Source: Streptomyces griseicoloratus
Lineage (GTDB): Bacteria; Actinomycetota; Actinomycetes; Streptomycetales; Streptomycetaceae
Reading direction: 5' to 3'
DNA: 64,000 nt
NCBI RefSeq assembly: GCF_014534645.1
Contig: NZ_JACVQF010000200.1
Coordinates: forward strand, 434,001-498,000
In this document: in pieces, positions 9,302 through 18,211 of the stretch
Numbering within the stretch: position 1 is the stretch's first letter
Layout of the letters: every line of letters starts with the position of its first letter
Program-made: the position numbers and the translations under genes
Notes under the pieces: generated by a model
Seen by the model: only the letters and a program-made list of their open reading frames with translations
Database searches by the model: none
Told to the model about the DNA's origin: nothing

Positions 9302-10105
9302 ATGCCAGCCGTCGACTACCACGGACACACCACCCTCATCACCGGGGCCAGCGCGGGCCTCGGCGCCGAGTTCGCCCGCCAGCTCGCCGCCCGCGGCTCC
9401 GACCTGGTGCTGGTCGCCCGCCGCAGGGAACGCCTGGAGAAGCTGGCCACCGAGCTGCGCGAACAGCATCGGATCCAGGTGCACGTGGTCGAAATGGACC
9501 TGGCCACGGAACACCCCGGGCAGGCGCTGGCCGCGCAGGTGGCCCAGCTCGGCCTGCACGTCACGAGCCTGATCAACAACGCCGGGTTCGCCACCTTCGG
9601 CCCCTTCCACCAGGCGGAACCGGACCGGCTGCGCCGGGAGATCGCGGTCGACGTGACCGCGGTCGCCGACATCAGCCGTGCCTTCATCGACCAACTGCGT
9701 ACCGCGGGCCGCGGGGTCCTGGTCAACGTGGCGAGCATGGCCGCCTACCAGCCCAACCCGCGCATGGCGCTCTACGGGGCGACCAAGGCGTTCGTACTCA
9801 GCCTCACCGAAGCGCTGTGGGAGGAGTCACGCGGCACCGGTCTGCGGGTACTGGCCCTGTCCCCCGGAGCGACCCGGACCGAGTTCTTCGAGGTCGTGGG
9901 CACCCCACAGGCCGCCGGAGGGACCAGGCTCGCCTCACCCGTCGACGTCGTCCGCACCGCGCTGGCCGCCCTGGACCGCAGGAACCCGCCGCCCAGCGTC
10001 ATCGCAGGCCGCATGAACCGGGTGATGGTCTTCCTCGCCCGCCGCCTGGCCACTCGGCGCCAGGTCATCCGGGCCATCGGCCGGCTCACCGCCAAGGGGG
10101 CATGA
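9302..10105 (+). CDS. SDR family oxidoreductase
   Basis: 267-residue short-chain dehydrogenase of the DltE/YqjQ-like 'ketoacyl reductase' group. TGASAGLG cofactor loop near residue 14, NNAG near 93, and catalytic VASMAAYQ...YGATKAF. The tail LARRLATRRQVIRAIGRL is basic and may be membrane-associated, as in related SDRs. ATG follows GAAGGA. It is expressed divergently from the adjacent TetR gene, which suggests ligand-induced expression. Substrate unknown. Confidence 0.87.
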   Translation: MPAVDYHGHTTLITGASAGLGAEFARQLAARGSDLVLVARRRERLEKLATELREQHRIQVHVVEMDLATEHPGQALAAQVAQLGLHVTSLINNAGFATFGPFHQAEPDRLRREIAVDVTAVADISRAFIDQLRTAGRGVLVNVASMAAYQPNPRMALYGATKAFVLSLTEALWEESRGTGLRVLALSPGATRTEFFEVVGTPQAAGGTRLASPVDVVRTALAALDRRNPPPSVIAGRMNRVMVFLARRLATRRQVIRAIGRLTAKGA

Positions 10106-10403
10106 CGATGGGCGGAAAGGCCGTAGGGACTCCCGAACTCATGCCGGTCATCTCCGTCCCTGGGGCGTTGCCGTTCCGAGGGCGACACACGCCGGTCGAG
10201 CGAGTGGACAAGGCAGTGACGGGGCTTCCGGACCAGGCGCCTGGAAAGTCACATACGTTCGTCCGGCCGCGTGCACGGCGGCCCGGTTTCTGGATGCTGC
10301 CGCCGAACGCGGGGACGAACCTGTTCCCGCATCGTTCGAACACGCCCGCATCGCCTGGGTCCGCGATGGCTACGACATCGCCGGGCGGGTCGCCGCGATC
10401 CCC

Positions 10404-10823
10404 GTGCTTCCGCCGAAGTGCTGGGAAAGCCGAGCCATCTCGTTCATGTCCGAGGTCCGGTGGCACGGAACCGACTTCCTGCCGCAGGCCATCGCGTTGG
10501 ACAACACGTTCCTGCTGCATCACGCCGCTGTACACACGGTCAGCGCCGGCGGGCGGGCCCTGCTCGCGTTGAATCGGACGCTCTTTCGCGGGCCGAGGTA
10601 CCTCGACGCCACGCTCGCCACGCTGGACCGAATCCCGGACGGATACAGCAACCTCGCACGACAGCTCATCACCCAACCCAGCCGAGAAAGCGCCGACGCA
10701 TACGTGCAGGCCCTGGAGGACTTTCACCCCTGGCCAGTGGATCCGGCGGCAAGTGCCTCGATATTCATCCGGGACAACGAACTCGCCTGGCTCACCGGGA
10801 TACTCCCGCCGGAGCTCAGCTGA
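10404..10823 (+). CDS. Hypothetical protein, possibly 5'-truncated
   Basis: 139 codons from a GTG (PPKCWESRAISFMSEV... to ...LTGILPPELS). Codon use stays coding-like upstream in the same frame back to about 10245 (WKVTYVRPAAC, FLDAAAERGDE), but no start codon is available in that stretch, so the true N-terminus was probably lost or frameshifted. I do not recognise the family. Follows the SDR gene after about 300 bp and is convergent with the crp-like gene. Confidence 0.45.
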   Translation: MLPPKCWESRAISFMSEVRWHGTDFLPQAIALDNTFLLHHAAVHTVSAGGRALLALNRTLFRGPRYLDATLATLDRIPDGYSNLARQLITQPSRESADAYVQALEDFHPWPVDPAASASIFIRDNELAWLTGILPPELS

Positions 10824-10916
10824 GCTGACCCCTCGCCACATCACATTCGCCACAGCTGTCGGCGAGCCGGGGAGGGCCGGATCGACGGATGTAGTGGTTC
10901 CCAATCGTCTGGGCGG

Positions 10917-11522
10917 CTATCCGGCTTCGTCGAGCAGGCGGGGTGGGTCGAGGACGGTAATGCGGCCGCGGGCGAGGCGGAGCAGGCCGCGGTCGGCGAA
11001 GTCGCGCAGGACCTTGGTGGTCGTTTCGCGGGAGGTGCCGGCCAGGGCGGCCAGCTGTTCGTGGGTGAGGGCGATCTGGGGGTGGCGCGGGCCCGGACGG
11101 AGCTTGCCGGCGGGAGCGTCGGTGCGGGTGGCGAGGGTGGTCAGGGTGGTGGCGATGCGCTGGGGGACGGACTTGAAGACGCTGTCGGACAGGCGTTGTT
11201 CGAGGTCGGCGAGGCGGCGGCCGAGGATCTCGGTGATACGGGCGGCGATCCGCGCGTCGGACAGCAGGAACTTGTGGACGTCGGCGCGGCTCATCACGCA
11301 GACGGTGACGTCGTCGAGGGCTTCGGCGAAGTTGTCGAACATGCGCTGGCCGAGCAGGGCCATCTCGCCGAAGATCGTGCCGGGGCTGATGATCGCGCAG
11401 GTCAGGGCGCGGCCGTCGGCGGAGACGCGGAAGATGCGGACCCGGCCGCGTTTGAGGATGAACAGTACCTCGGACGGCTGCGCCGGGGAGTGGAGCGGGG
11501 AGACGTGCGCGGTGGTGGTCAT
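10917..11522 (-). CDS. Crp/Fnr family transcriptional regulator
   Basis: 201 residues. The cNMP-binding beta-roll (about 15-100) includes GTIFGEMALLGQ; the dimer helix follows, and the C-terminal winged helix has ALTHEQLAALAGTSRETTTKVLRDF. No cysteine cluster of an Fnr-type Fe-S centre is visible. The beta-roll starts about 20 residues later than in typical members, so the protein is short at the N-terminus. A Crp-like palindrome lies about 70 bp upstream and suggests autoregulation. The effector ligand is unknown. Confidence 0.88.
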   Translation of the reverse strand: MTTTAHVSPLHSPAQPSEVLFILKRGRVRIFRVSADGRALTCAIISPGTIFGEMALLGQRMFDNFAEALDDVTVCVMSRADVHKFLLSDARIAARITEILGRRLADLEQRLSDSVFKSVPQRIATTLTTLATRTDAPAGKLRPGPRHPQIALTHEQLAALAGTSRETTTKVLRDFADRGLLRLARGRITVLDPPRLLDEAG

Positions 11523-11590
11523 GATGGTGATCTCCTCTCCCTTCCGGTCGTTCCGCGTTCGCTTGTGACGCTAGGCGGTGGACCGGGGCA

Positions 11591-11614
11591 CGTATGTGAG
11601 GGCGCTTACGTACG
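11591..11614. promoter_or_regulatory. Crp-like palindrome upstream of the Crp/Fnr gene
   Basis: CGTATGTGA-N6-TTACGTACG: the arms match at seven of nine positions and the core GTGA-N6-TTAC differs by one base from the Crp consensus GTGA-N6-TCAC. It lies 69-92 bp upstream of the regulator's start codon. Confidence 0.55.
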
Positions 11615-11689
11615 GGCCGGTAGCAGAGTGGGAGCAATGCTCCGTACCTGTGGATCACCGGTGGTGGCGGGCGGCGGTGCTGGTCAGGC

Positions 11690-11905
11690 CGTCGTGTCCG
11701 ATGGGCCCACGAATCCGGCCTGATCCACACCAGGCTCGGCGACCTTGCCGCCGCTGACGGACTGGACTGCAGGAGGACACGGGCCATCGTGCTCGCCGAC
11801 CTCGGCCATGTTCAGCACGAACGCGGCAACACCGAGGCCGGTCTGGCCAGCTGGAGCGAAGTGGAACCGTGGGAGGATTGCGAGAGTGACAGCAAGAACC
11901 AGTGA
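11690..11905 (+). pseudogene. C-terminal remnant of a TPR-type protein
   Basis: An open frame with no start reads WAHESGLIHTRLGDLAAADGL, then RRTRAIVLADLGHVQHERGN and ends in NQ-stop inside the next gene. The pattern resembles the TPR-like C-terminal helices of Streptomyces HTH regulators. It is cut at its 5' side and looks like a leftover tail. Weak call. Confidence 0.28.
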
Positions 11906-12863
11906 TATCGAGAAGGCGACCGGTGTGCTGCGCGCCGGCGGTCTGGTGGCCCTCCCGACCGAAACCGTCTACGGTCTGGGCGCCAACGCCGAGGACCCCA
12001 CCGCCGTCTCGCGCATCTTCCAGGTCAAGGGCCGTCCGCCCACCCATCCGCTGATCGTCCACATCGGCGGCGCGGAGCACCTGGGCGACTGGGTCCAGGA
12101 CGTGCCCGCGACGGCGCGCCTGCTGGCCGAACGCTTCTGGCCGGGCCCGCTCACGCTGGTCCTGCGGCGCGGTCAACGGGTGCCCCTCGAAGCGACCGGT
12201 GGTCTGGAGACGGTCGCCGTGCGCGTGCCCGACCACCCCGTCGCACTCGCGCTGCTGTCGGCCTTCGACGGCGGTGTCACGGCCCCGTCCGCCAACCGCT
12301 TCGGCTCTGTCAGCCCCACCACGGCGGACCATGTCCGTGCCGAGCTCGGCGACGCCGTCGACTTCGTGCTGGACGGCGGCCCTTGCGAGGTCGGTGTCGA
12401 GTCGACCATCGTCGACGCCACGGGCGAGATCCCGAGCATCCTGCGACCTGGCGGGGTGACGCGCGAGGACCTCGAAGCGGTGCTGGGGTGCCCGCTTGCG
12501 GTCCCCTCGACGAGCCGGGTCCGGGTGCCGGGCCAGCATCCGTCGCACTACGCGCCGCGCGCACGGGTCGTCCTCGTCGAGCCGGAAAAGGTCGTCGCCG
12601 AAGCGGAACTGGCGCAGAAGCTGGGGCACCAGGTGGGCGTCCTTCTTCCTGCCGCCTTCGCCGACGCCACGGTGAAGGCCCACGCGGTGGTGACGCTCCC
12701 CCGTTCGACGGCCCTCTATGCACGCGGGCTGTACGGGTTCCTGCGCGAGCTCGACCAGCGGGGGTGCGACCTCATCGTCGCGTCCTTGCCGGTGGAGGAG
12801 GGGCTGGGGCTGGCGATCGCCAACCGGCTCCGCCGCGCCGCGGGGCCCCGGTCCACCGTGTGA
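11886..12863 (+). CDS. L-threonylcarbamoyladenylate synthase (Sua5/TsaC type)
   Basis: 325-residue long-form Sua5 enzyme that makes threonylcarbamoyl-AMP from threonine, bicarbonate and ATP for t6A37 modification of ANN-decoding tRNAs. The YrdC domain (about 15-200) shows LPTETVYGLGANA, KGRPPTHPLIVH, APSANRFG and VGVESTIVD; the C-terminal Sua5 domain starts after the PGQHPSHYAPRA segment. GTG start with GGGAGG upstream. Streptomyces usually carry a shorter essential TsaC near prfA/prmC, so this is likely a second copy, but that cannot be tested in this window. Confidence 0.92.
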   Translation: MTARTSDIEKATGVLRAGGLVALPTETVYGLGANAEDPTAVSRIFQVKGRPPTHPLIVHIGGAEHLGDWVQDVPATARLLAERFWPGPLTLVLRRGQRVPLEATGGLETVAVRVPDHPVALALLSAFDGGVTAPSANRFGSVSPTTADHVRAELGDAVDFVLDGGPCEVGVESTIVDATGEIPSILRPGGVTREDLEAVLGCPLAVPSTSRVRVPGQHPSHYAPRARVVLVEPEKVVAEAELAQKLGHQVGVLLPAAFADATVKAHAVVTLPRSTALYARGLYGFLRELDQRGCDLIVASLPVEEGLGLAIANRLRRAAGPRSTV

Positions 12864-13224
12864 CCGGCACCGACGCCGTGCCCTTACTGCCCCCGAATGC
12901 GGGAGCCGGGCGGATTCGTGACAACTTCGGCTGGGCTCCCGCCGGTCCGGCAGGCCGGGCACAGCTCGTGCCACTCGTCGTCGGTGACGATCGTTCCCCA
13001 CCCCCGGCCACCTCGCGGCCCTCGGCCCGCGCCAGGCCGGCGGGGGGCCGAGGGCCGCGCCAGGTCGGCGCGGGGACGGTGCTGGACGCGTGGTCGGCTC
13101 CGTGAGCCATCGGGCGGTGCCCCTGCGTGGATGACCGAGCGGCGAACCCGGTGGTTCCTCATCCACCTGTACGGGTCTCCTGCGGCCGGGTCAGATCACG
13201 CCGGGTCAGCCATGGCCGGGGTGG
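12864..13224. other. Intergenic stretch, no supported gene
   Basis: About 360 bp between the Sua5 and carbonic anhydrase genes. One minus-strand frame contains TIVTDDEWHELCPACRTG, which could be the end of a small CxxC protein, but no convincing start or codon pattern supports it. No strong hairpin seen. Confidence 0.4.
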
Positions 13225-13866
13225 TCAGGACGCGGCGGGTACCGGCGCATCGAGGCCGCGGGAGGCGACGAGCTGTGCACTGCCGTCGGCCAGCCGGTAG
13301 GACAGGCCCACCACGCCGAGACGGCCGGCGGCCACCCGATCGGCCAGGACGCGGGAGCGTTCCAGCAACAGGTCGACGGTGTGCTCGATGTGCTCGGCCA
13401 GGATCTCTTCGGGCTGGTCGCGTCCGGCGGCGCGGGCTGCCAGCACGCTGGGGGTCACCCGTTCGACGACATCACGGACGAAGCCGGCGGGCACCCTGCC
13501 ACCGTCGGCTGCGGCACGGGCGGCTGCGATGGCCCCGCACGAGTCGTGGCCGAGCACGACGACGAGCGGGGCGTCGAGCACGCTCACGCCGTACTCGATG
13601 GAACCGAGGACCTCTGCACCAGCGACATGACCCGCGGTGCGCACCACGAACAGGTCGCCCAGGCCGCGGTCGAAGATGATCTCGGCGGCCAGCCGGGAGT
13701 CGGAGCACCCGAACAGCACGGCGAAGGGCTGCTGGGCCGGGGCGATCTCCGTGCGGCGGGTGGCGTCCTGGTTGGGGTGCTCGGGGGTGCCGGCGACGAA
13801 GCGCTGGTTACCGGCCAGCAGCAGCTCGAAGGCGTCGCGGGGCGTCAGGTTCTGGATCTCGGTCAT
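13225..13866 (-). CDS. Beta-class carbonic anhydrase
   Basis: 213-residue cytoplasmic zinc enzyme interconverting CO2 and bicarbonate. The metal and catalytic motifs are all present: CSDSR near residue 54 (Zn Cys, catalytic Asp-Arg) and GHDSCGAI near 105 (Zn His and Cys). Length is normal for the family. Single gene; it may supply bicarbonate to carboxylases. Not obviously linked to its neighbours except that the upstream Sua5 also uses bicarbonate. Confidence 0.94.
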   Translation of the reverse strand: MTEIQNLTPRDAFELLLAGNQRFVAGTPEHPNQDATRRTEIAPAQQPFAVLFGCSDSRLAAEIIFDRGLGDLFVVRTAGHVAGAEVLGSIEYGVSVLDAPLVVVLGHDSCGAIAAARAAADGGRVPAGFVRDVVERVTPSVLAARAAGRDQPEEILAEHIEHTVDLLLERSRVLADRVAAGRLGVVGLSYRLADGSAQLVASRGLDAPVPAAS

Positions 13867-14004
13867 AGCCGCAGCCTACGATCCGGCACCAGCCGTCACA
13901 CCGCCTGGTCCCGCCGGAGCTCACCGGATCGGGCCACACTGACGGCCTTGGCGGGCCTCAGGGCCCCCTGGCAGGCCGCTCCCGTCCGAACCGCGGAGCC
14001 GCCA

Positions 14005-14049
14005 CCTCGGGGGCCCCGCAGCCGGGCGACGGGCTGCGGGGCCCCGAGG
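14005..14049 (-). terminator. Strong hairpin after murF
   Basis: Inverted repeat with about 18-bp G/C arms (one bulged G) and an 8-base loop, 60 bp beyond the murF stop and upstream of the carbonic anhydrase start. No T-tract, as is common for Streptomyces terminators. Confidence 0.65.
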
Positions 14050-14112
14050 CTCATGGCGTCACGCACCCGTTGAGGGACGCATGCGGGTCGCTGTCTCTGC
14101 TGACGGGGCGGC

Positions 14113-15516
14113 CTATGCGCCGGCGGGCTCGGGGTCTGGCTGCACCAGCGCCTCGGCGAGCTGCTGCAGCTGGACCCCGCGGGACGCCTTGACCAGGACG
14201 ACGTCACCGGCCCGGAGCGTGGAGCGCAGCAGGTGCAGCGCGGCGTCCTGGTCGGGCAGGTGTACGGCCTTCGCCCCGGCGTCGCGGGCGGCCTGCTGGA
14301 TCCATCCGGCTTCGTCCCCTCCTACCGCGATGATCTGGTTCAGGCGCAGGCCGGCGGCGTGCCTGCCGACGTCCTCGTGCGCTGTGCGCGTGTCGTCGCC
14401 GAGTTCGTTCATCTGGCCGAGGACGGCGATGGAGCGCTGGTCGTGACCGCGGGTCATGGCTGCAAGCGCGTCGAGGGAGGAGCGCATCGAGTCGGGGTTG
14501 GCGTTGTAGGCGTCGTTGATGACGGTGACGCCGTCGGCCCGGGTGTGGGTCTCCATCCGCCAGTGGGACTGGGGGGTGGCAGCGGACAGCAGGTCGGCGG
14601 TCCGGGCGGCACCGAGGCCGGCTTCGCGGGCGACGGCGGCCGCGGCGAGGCTGTTGTGGACCTGGGGGCGGCCGACGAACTGCAGCCGCACCGGCGCGGT
14701 GCCCTCGGGTGTGTGCAGAGTGTAGGAGGGCCGGCCGTACTCGTCGAGGACGATCTCGGTGGCCCGGATGTCGGCGGCCTCGGCCAGGCCGTAGGTGATG
14801 ACGCGGGCGGTCGTGCGTTCGGCCATGGCGTGCACGCGGGGGTCGTCGGCGTTGAGGACGGCGAGCCCCTCTTCGGGGAGGGCTTCGACGATCTCGCCCT
14901 TGGCGCGGGCGATGTTGTCCTGGCCGCCGAACTCGCCGACGTGGGCGGTGCCGACGTTGGTGACGACGCTGATGCCGGGTGGCGCGATCCGGGTCAGGGT
15001 GCGGATGTGGCCGATCTTCCTGGCGCCCATCTCCAGGACGAGGAAGCGGGTGGAGGGGTCGGCCGTGGTGATGGTCAGCGGCAGGCCGATCTCGTTGTTG
15101 AAGCTCTGCGGGGTGGCGACCGTGGGACCGGCGGCGGGCAGGAGCTGGGCGATGAAGTCTTTGGTGGAGGTCTTGCCGGCGGAACCGGTGATCGCGACGA
15201 CCTGGGTGTCGGGGAGGGTATGGGCGACGAGATACCGGCCCAGGCGCGCGAACGCTGCGAGGACGTCGTCGACGACGATCGCGGGGGCGCCGACGGGCCG
15301 GGTGGCCAGCGCTGCCACGGCACCGTTCGCGGCTGCCTGCTCCGCGTAGTCGTGCCCGTCGCGGGTCGTGCCCGCAAGAGCGATGAACAGCGAGCCGGGC
15401 TTGGCCTGTCGCGAGTCGAACACGGCCGGCCCCGCGACGAGGGCTTCCGGGTCGGGGACGTCGGTCAGGCGGCCGCCGACGACCTCGGCGACAATCTGCA
15501 AAGGCAAGGGCTGCAC
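14113..15516 (-). CDS. murF: MurF-type UDP-MurNAc-tripeptide:D-Ala-D-Ala ligase
   Basis: 467-residue Mur ligase. The N-terminal substrate domain (1-95) has DSRQAKPGSLFIAL; the ATP loop GSAGKTSTKDF is near residue 113; SFNNEIGLPLT directly after it marks MurF rather than MurC/D/E; the C-terminal domain includes NDAYNANPDSM. It ligates D-Ala-D-Ala (or a variant dipeptide) to the cytoplasmic cell-wall precursor. GTG start with GGGAG six bases upstream. It stands alone here, away from any mur/fts genes, so it is probably an extra paralogue of the dcw-cluster murF. Confidence 0.9.
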   Translation of the reverse strand: MQPLPLQIVAEVVGGRLTDVPDPEALVAGPAVFDSRQAKPGSLFIALAGTTRDGHDYAEQAAANGAVAALATRPVGAPAIVVDDVLAAFARLGRYLVAHTLPDTQVVAITGSAGKTSTKDFIAQLLPAAGPTVATPQSFNNEIGLPLTITTADPSTRFLVLEMGARKIGHIRTLTRIAPPGISVVTNVGTAHVGEFGGQDNIARAKGEIVEALPEEGLAVLNADDPRVHAMAERTTARVITYGLAEAADIRATEIVLDEYGRPSYTLHTPEGTAPVRLQFVGRPQVHNSLAAAAVAREAGLGAARTADLLSAATPQSHWRMETHTRADGVTVINDAYNANPDSMRSSLDALAAMTRGHDQRSIAVLGQMNELGDDTRTAHEDVGRHAAGLRLNQIIAVGGDEAGWIQQAARDAGAKAVHLPDQDAALHLLRSTLRAGDVVLVKASRGVQLQQLAEALVQPDPEPAGA

Positions 15517-15699
15517 AGTTATCTCCCAGCACAAGAGACTTGCCTTGAACGCTACCGGGCTGAGCCTGACAGGCGGTCGTGACAGGCCCGCAGAAGGCAC
15601 GGGGGTGAACAGTCCGTCGTGCTTCAGCGGCTGCAGGGAGCTGAAGACGGCGGACGGACACGCCGAACTCGGCTGCGAACAGCCTGCACCGCGTGGACA

Positions 15700-15975
15700 T
15701 GACTCCAGAACCTCTACCCGCGCACCACCGCCACCTGCCCGTACGCCGAGCTCGAAGAGCACAACGACGGCATCTGGACCTGACCGACTCCAGCGCCGGA
15801 GTCCTGCCACCGCTGCTGATCACCCATGAGGGCGACACACGCTACCTGGACGGAGGTCACGGCCTCCTGCTCGGCGTCGACCCCGATGCGCCCCGCCCCC
15901 CATGCCACCGAACGCCTGCCCGACCGGTCTACGCCAAGCCGGGAGTCGTCCCGATCGGCCTCTTTTTCGAGTCAA
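15700..15975 (+). pseudogene. PP2C (SpoIIE/RsbU-type) phosphatase remnant
   Basis: Three reading frames carry consecutive pieces of a PP2C phosphatase: TTATCPYAELEEHND, then GVLPPLLITHEGDTRYLDGG and GLLLGVDPDAPRP, then HATERLPDRST. These match the order of the family's C-terminal half (catalytic-domain strands before the LYTDGLVE motif). Frameshifts near 15780 and 15900 and the absence of the rest show a dead gene. Confidence 0.55.
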
Positions 15976-16414
15976 CCGTCACCAGCCACCCTCCCTCTCC
16001 TGCGCCTGCTCATCACGCCTCCATCCGAAGGACCGGCCGCACCGCGTCCTCTCGCGGGCGGGCCGGCGCTCCGGACCACTTTTCCGGAGCGCTGAAGGAG
16101 AGCCGGACCTGGCGTGTCGGGCCCTGGGCGACGTCCGGCTCGCCAGAGTGTCCGGACTGCAGAGGGCTGCACTGAATCGAACTTGCGCTCTCAGCTCGGC
16201 AAGCGACGGCCCGCAGGCGCCGGCGTAGTCGTTGACCTGTGCTGACGCGACTCGGCGGCGGCCCCGGGAGAGCAGGTTCGTACCGCTGGTAACCGTTGTT
16301 GCTCGCCTCCCGGGCAGGCGAGCAGCGATCAAGAAGCACGGCTGTCGTGTCTGTTCTGCCCGGCGTGTCCGGACGGTAGCTTGGTGGAGAGGGCCCCTGA
16401 AGGAGGGCGATTCG
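15976..16414. other. Non-coding stretch ahead of nfeD
   Basis: About 440 bp with no supported gene. It contains one perfect hairpin, TGCTCGCCT-N7-AGGCGAGCA at 16310-16334, which may end transcription from the left or sit in the nfeD leader. The part from 15517 to 15699 likewise shows nothing beyond the murF promoter region. Confidence 0.45.
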
Positions 16415-16849
16415 ATGCCGTGGTTCGTATGGCTGTTCGCTGCCGCGGCACTGGGTGTCGCGGAGTTCTTCACGCTGACACTGGTCTTCGGTTTGCTGGC
16501 CGGTGCCGCGTTGGTTGCCGCCATAGTCGCCGGTGTGGGCATCGGCCTTCTCGGCCAGCTGGTGGCCCTGGGCGCGGCAGCGGCAGCGGGCCTGCTCGTC
16601 GTCCGTCCCATCATGCGGCATATGGCACAGCAGCCCCTCCTACGCGAGGGCAGCGACGCGCTGATCGGGAAGCGGGCCGAGGTCGTGCAGGAGGTCACCG
16701 CGACCCGTGGCCTGGTCAAACTCTCCGGTGAGGAATGGTCCGCGCGCGCCCTCGACGAGAGCCTGGTCATCCCGGTGGGAGCGTTCGTGGACGTCATGGA
16801 GATCGAAGGGGCCACGGCCATCGTCCATCCCCGCGAACTCCTTCCTTGA
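16415..16849 (+). CDS. NfeD-like membrane protein
   Basis: 144 residues: three hydrophobic segments (about 2-20, 24-45, 48-68) followed by a soluble C-terminal OB-fold (LIGKRAEVVQEVTATRGLVKLSGEEWSA in two parts). Short-form NfeD proteins partner with SPFH/band-7 proteins such as the next gene, forming membrane scaffolds linked to membrane fluidity and proteolysis. ATG follows AGGAGGG. Transcribed together with the band-7 gene 60 bp downstream. Confidence 0.9.
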   Translation: MPWFVWLFAAAALGVAEFFTLTLVFGLLAGAALVAAIVAGVGIGLLGQLVALGAAAAAGLLVVRPIMRHMAQQPLLREGSDALIGKRAEVVQEVTATRGLVKLSGEEWSARALDESLVIPVGAFVDVMEIEGATAIVHPRELLP

Positions 16850-16886
16850 ACGGCTCTTTCGTCAACGGCTCCTTCCTTGAACGGCT
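16838..16886 (+). repeat. 18-bp direct repeat spanning the nfeD end
   Basis: CTCCTTCCTTGAACGGCT occurs at 16838-16855 (covering the nfeD stop codon) and again at 16869-16886, offset 31 bp. It looks like a recent tandem duplication that lengthened the nfeD/band-7 spacer. Confidence 0.8.
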
Positions 16887-16909
16887 GAACACACAGCAAT
16901 GGAGGCACT

Positions 16910-18022
16910 GTGGATCCAGTTGTCATCCCCATTCTTGTGGCGGCCCTTGTTGTCGTCTTCCTCGTGGCCTCCACTGTGCGGATCGTCCCGCAGGCGCGCC
17001 GCTACAACATCGAGCGGTTCGGCCGATATCGCCGGACACTGCAACCCGGCCTGAACTTGATCGTGCCGGTGGCTGACCGCATCAACACCAAACTTGACGT
17101 GCGCGAGCAGGTCTATTCGTCCGACCCCAGGCCGGTGATCACCGAGGACAACCTCGTGGTGAACATCGACACCGTGCTCTACTACCAGATCACGGACCCC
17201 CGGGCGGCGGCCTACGAGGTCGCCGACTACCTGCAGGCGATCGACCAGCTCACCGTGACCACGCTCCGGAATGTCATCGGCAGCATGGACCTGGAGGAGA
17301 CGCTCACCTCGCGTGAGGAGATCAACTCCCGGCTGCGTGCCGTCCTCGACGACGCCACCGGCAAGTGGGGCATCCGGGTCAACCGCGTCGAGATCAAGGC
17401 CATCGATCCACCGCACACCATCAAGGAAGCGATGGAGAAGCAGATGCGGGCCGAGCGTGACAAGCGCGCGGCCATCCTGCACGCCGAAGGGGAGCGACAA
17501 GCCAAGATCCTTACGGCGGAAGGCACGAAGCAGAAGGACATCCTGGAGGCGCAGGGCACGCAGCAAGCCATGATCCTGCGGGCGGACGGTGAGGCAAAGG
17601 CGGTGGAGCTCGTCTTCCAGGCCGTCCATCGCAACAATGCCGACCCGAAGATCCTGGCCTACAAGTACCTCGAGACGCTGCCGCACTTGGCGAGCAGCGA
17701 CAACAACACGTTCTGGGTGATCCCGGGGGAGCTGACCGAGGCAGTCAGGACCGTCACCCGAGCGTTCGGTGATCAGTCGGCGGAGCCTCCTCACACGACT
17801 GCGCAACCTGAGGAAACGGCCACCGCCGGCGCCGACCACACGTCGGACGAAGGGCGGACTCCGGAGCTCGATGCGGGTGGGACGGCTTCGCTCGATGCCG
17901 CCGCGGCTGCCGACGAGGCCGGGAAACAGGCCGCCGCCGCGGTGAGCGACGCCAAGGCGGAGGCGGCGGAGGCCGCGAAGTCGCCCCGGACGCCGCGCCG
18001 GGGGCAGACGTCCGGTGGTTGA
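16910..18022 (+). CDS. SPFH/band-7 (stomatin/QmcA-like) protein
   Basis: 370 residues: one N-terminal membrane anchor (2-22), the SPFH domain (about 25-200: RIVPQARRYNIERFGRY, PGLNLIVPVADR, ITDPRAAAYEVADY), a charged coiled-coil (KAAILHAEGERQAK-like repeats, 200-240) and an Ala-rich disordered tail. Such proteins oligomerise into membrane rings or microdomains with NfeD. GTG start with GGAGG four bases before it. The long Ala/Glu tail (about 290-370) is longer than in most QmcA proteins. Confidence 0.92.
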   Translation: MDPVVIPILVAALVVVFLVASTVRIVPQARRYNIERFGRYRRTLQPGLNLIVPVADRINTKLDVREQVYSSDPRPVITEDNLVVNIDTVLYYQITDPRAAAYEVADYLQAIDQLTVTTLRNVIGSMDLEETLTSREEINSRLRAVLDDATGKWGIRVNRVEIKAIDPPHTIKEAMEKQMRAERDKRAAILHAEGERQAKILTAEGTKQKDILEAQGTQQAMILRADGEAKAVELVFQAVHRNNADPKILAYKYLETLPHLASSDNNTFWVIPGELTEAVRTVTRAFGDQSAEPPHTTAQPEETATAGADHTSDEGRTPELDAGGTASLDAAAAADEAGKQAAAAVSDAKAEAAEAAKSPRTPRRGQTSGG

Positions 18023-18211
18023 GACCACCGTGGGCCAGCGTCGGCGTCCGGCGAGCCACCGGCCTGCGCGTCGGGCACAGGACGGCCGCGAAGCCTGCCG
18101 TCGGCGCGTCCTGCCGCGTAGCGCGACCCTGCACGGCGGTCATCGTCGCCAGTTTGCGGAACAGCAGTGCCGGCGCCGCGGTGAGCAGGTGACGGCGCGA
18201 TCGCGGCCAGG

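Noticed and set aside
12884-13162. 92-codon minus-strand frame with a CPACR motif
   Set aside because: N-terminal two-thirds are low-complexity Arg/Pro/Gly and there is no ribosome site; a single CxxC is not enough to call a gene.
15979-16974. 331-codon minus-strand frame opposite nfeD
   Set aside because: Antisense shadow; Thr/Ala/Arg-rich without domains.
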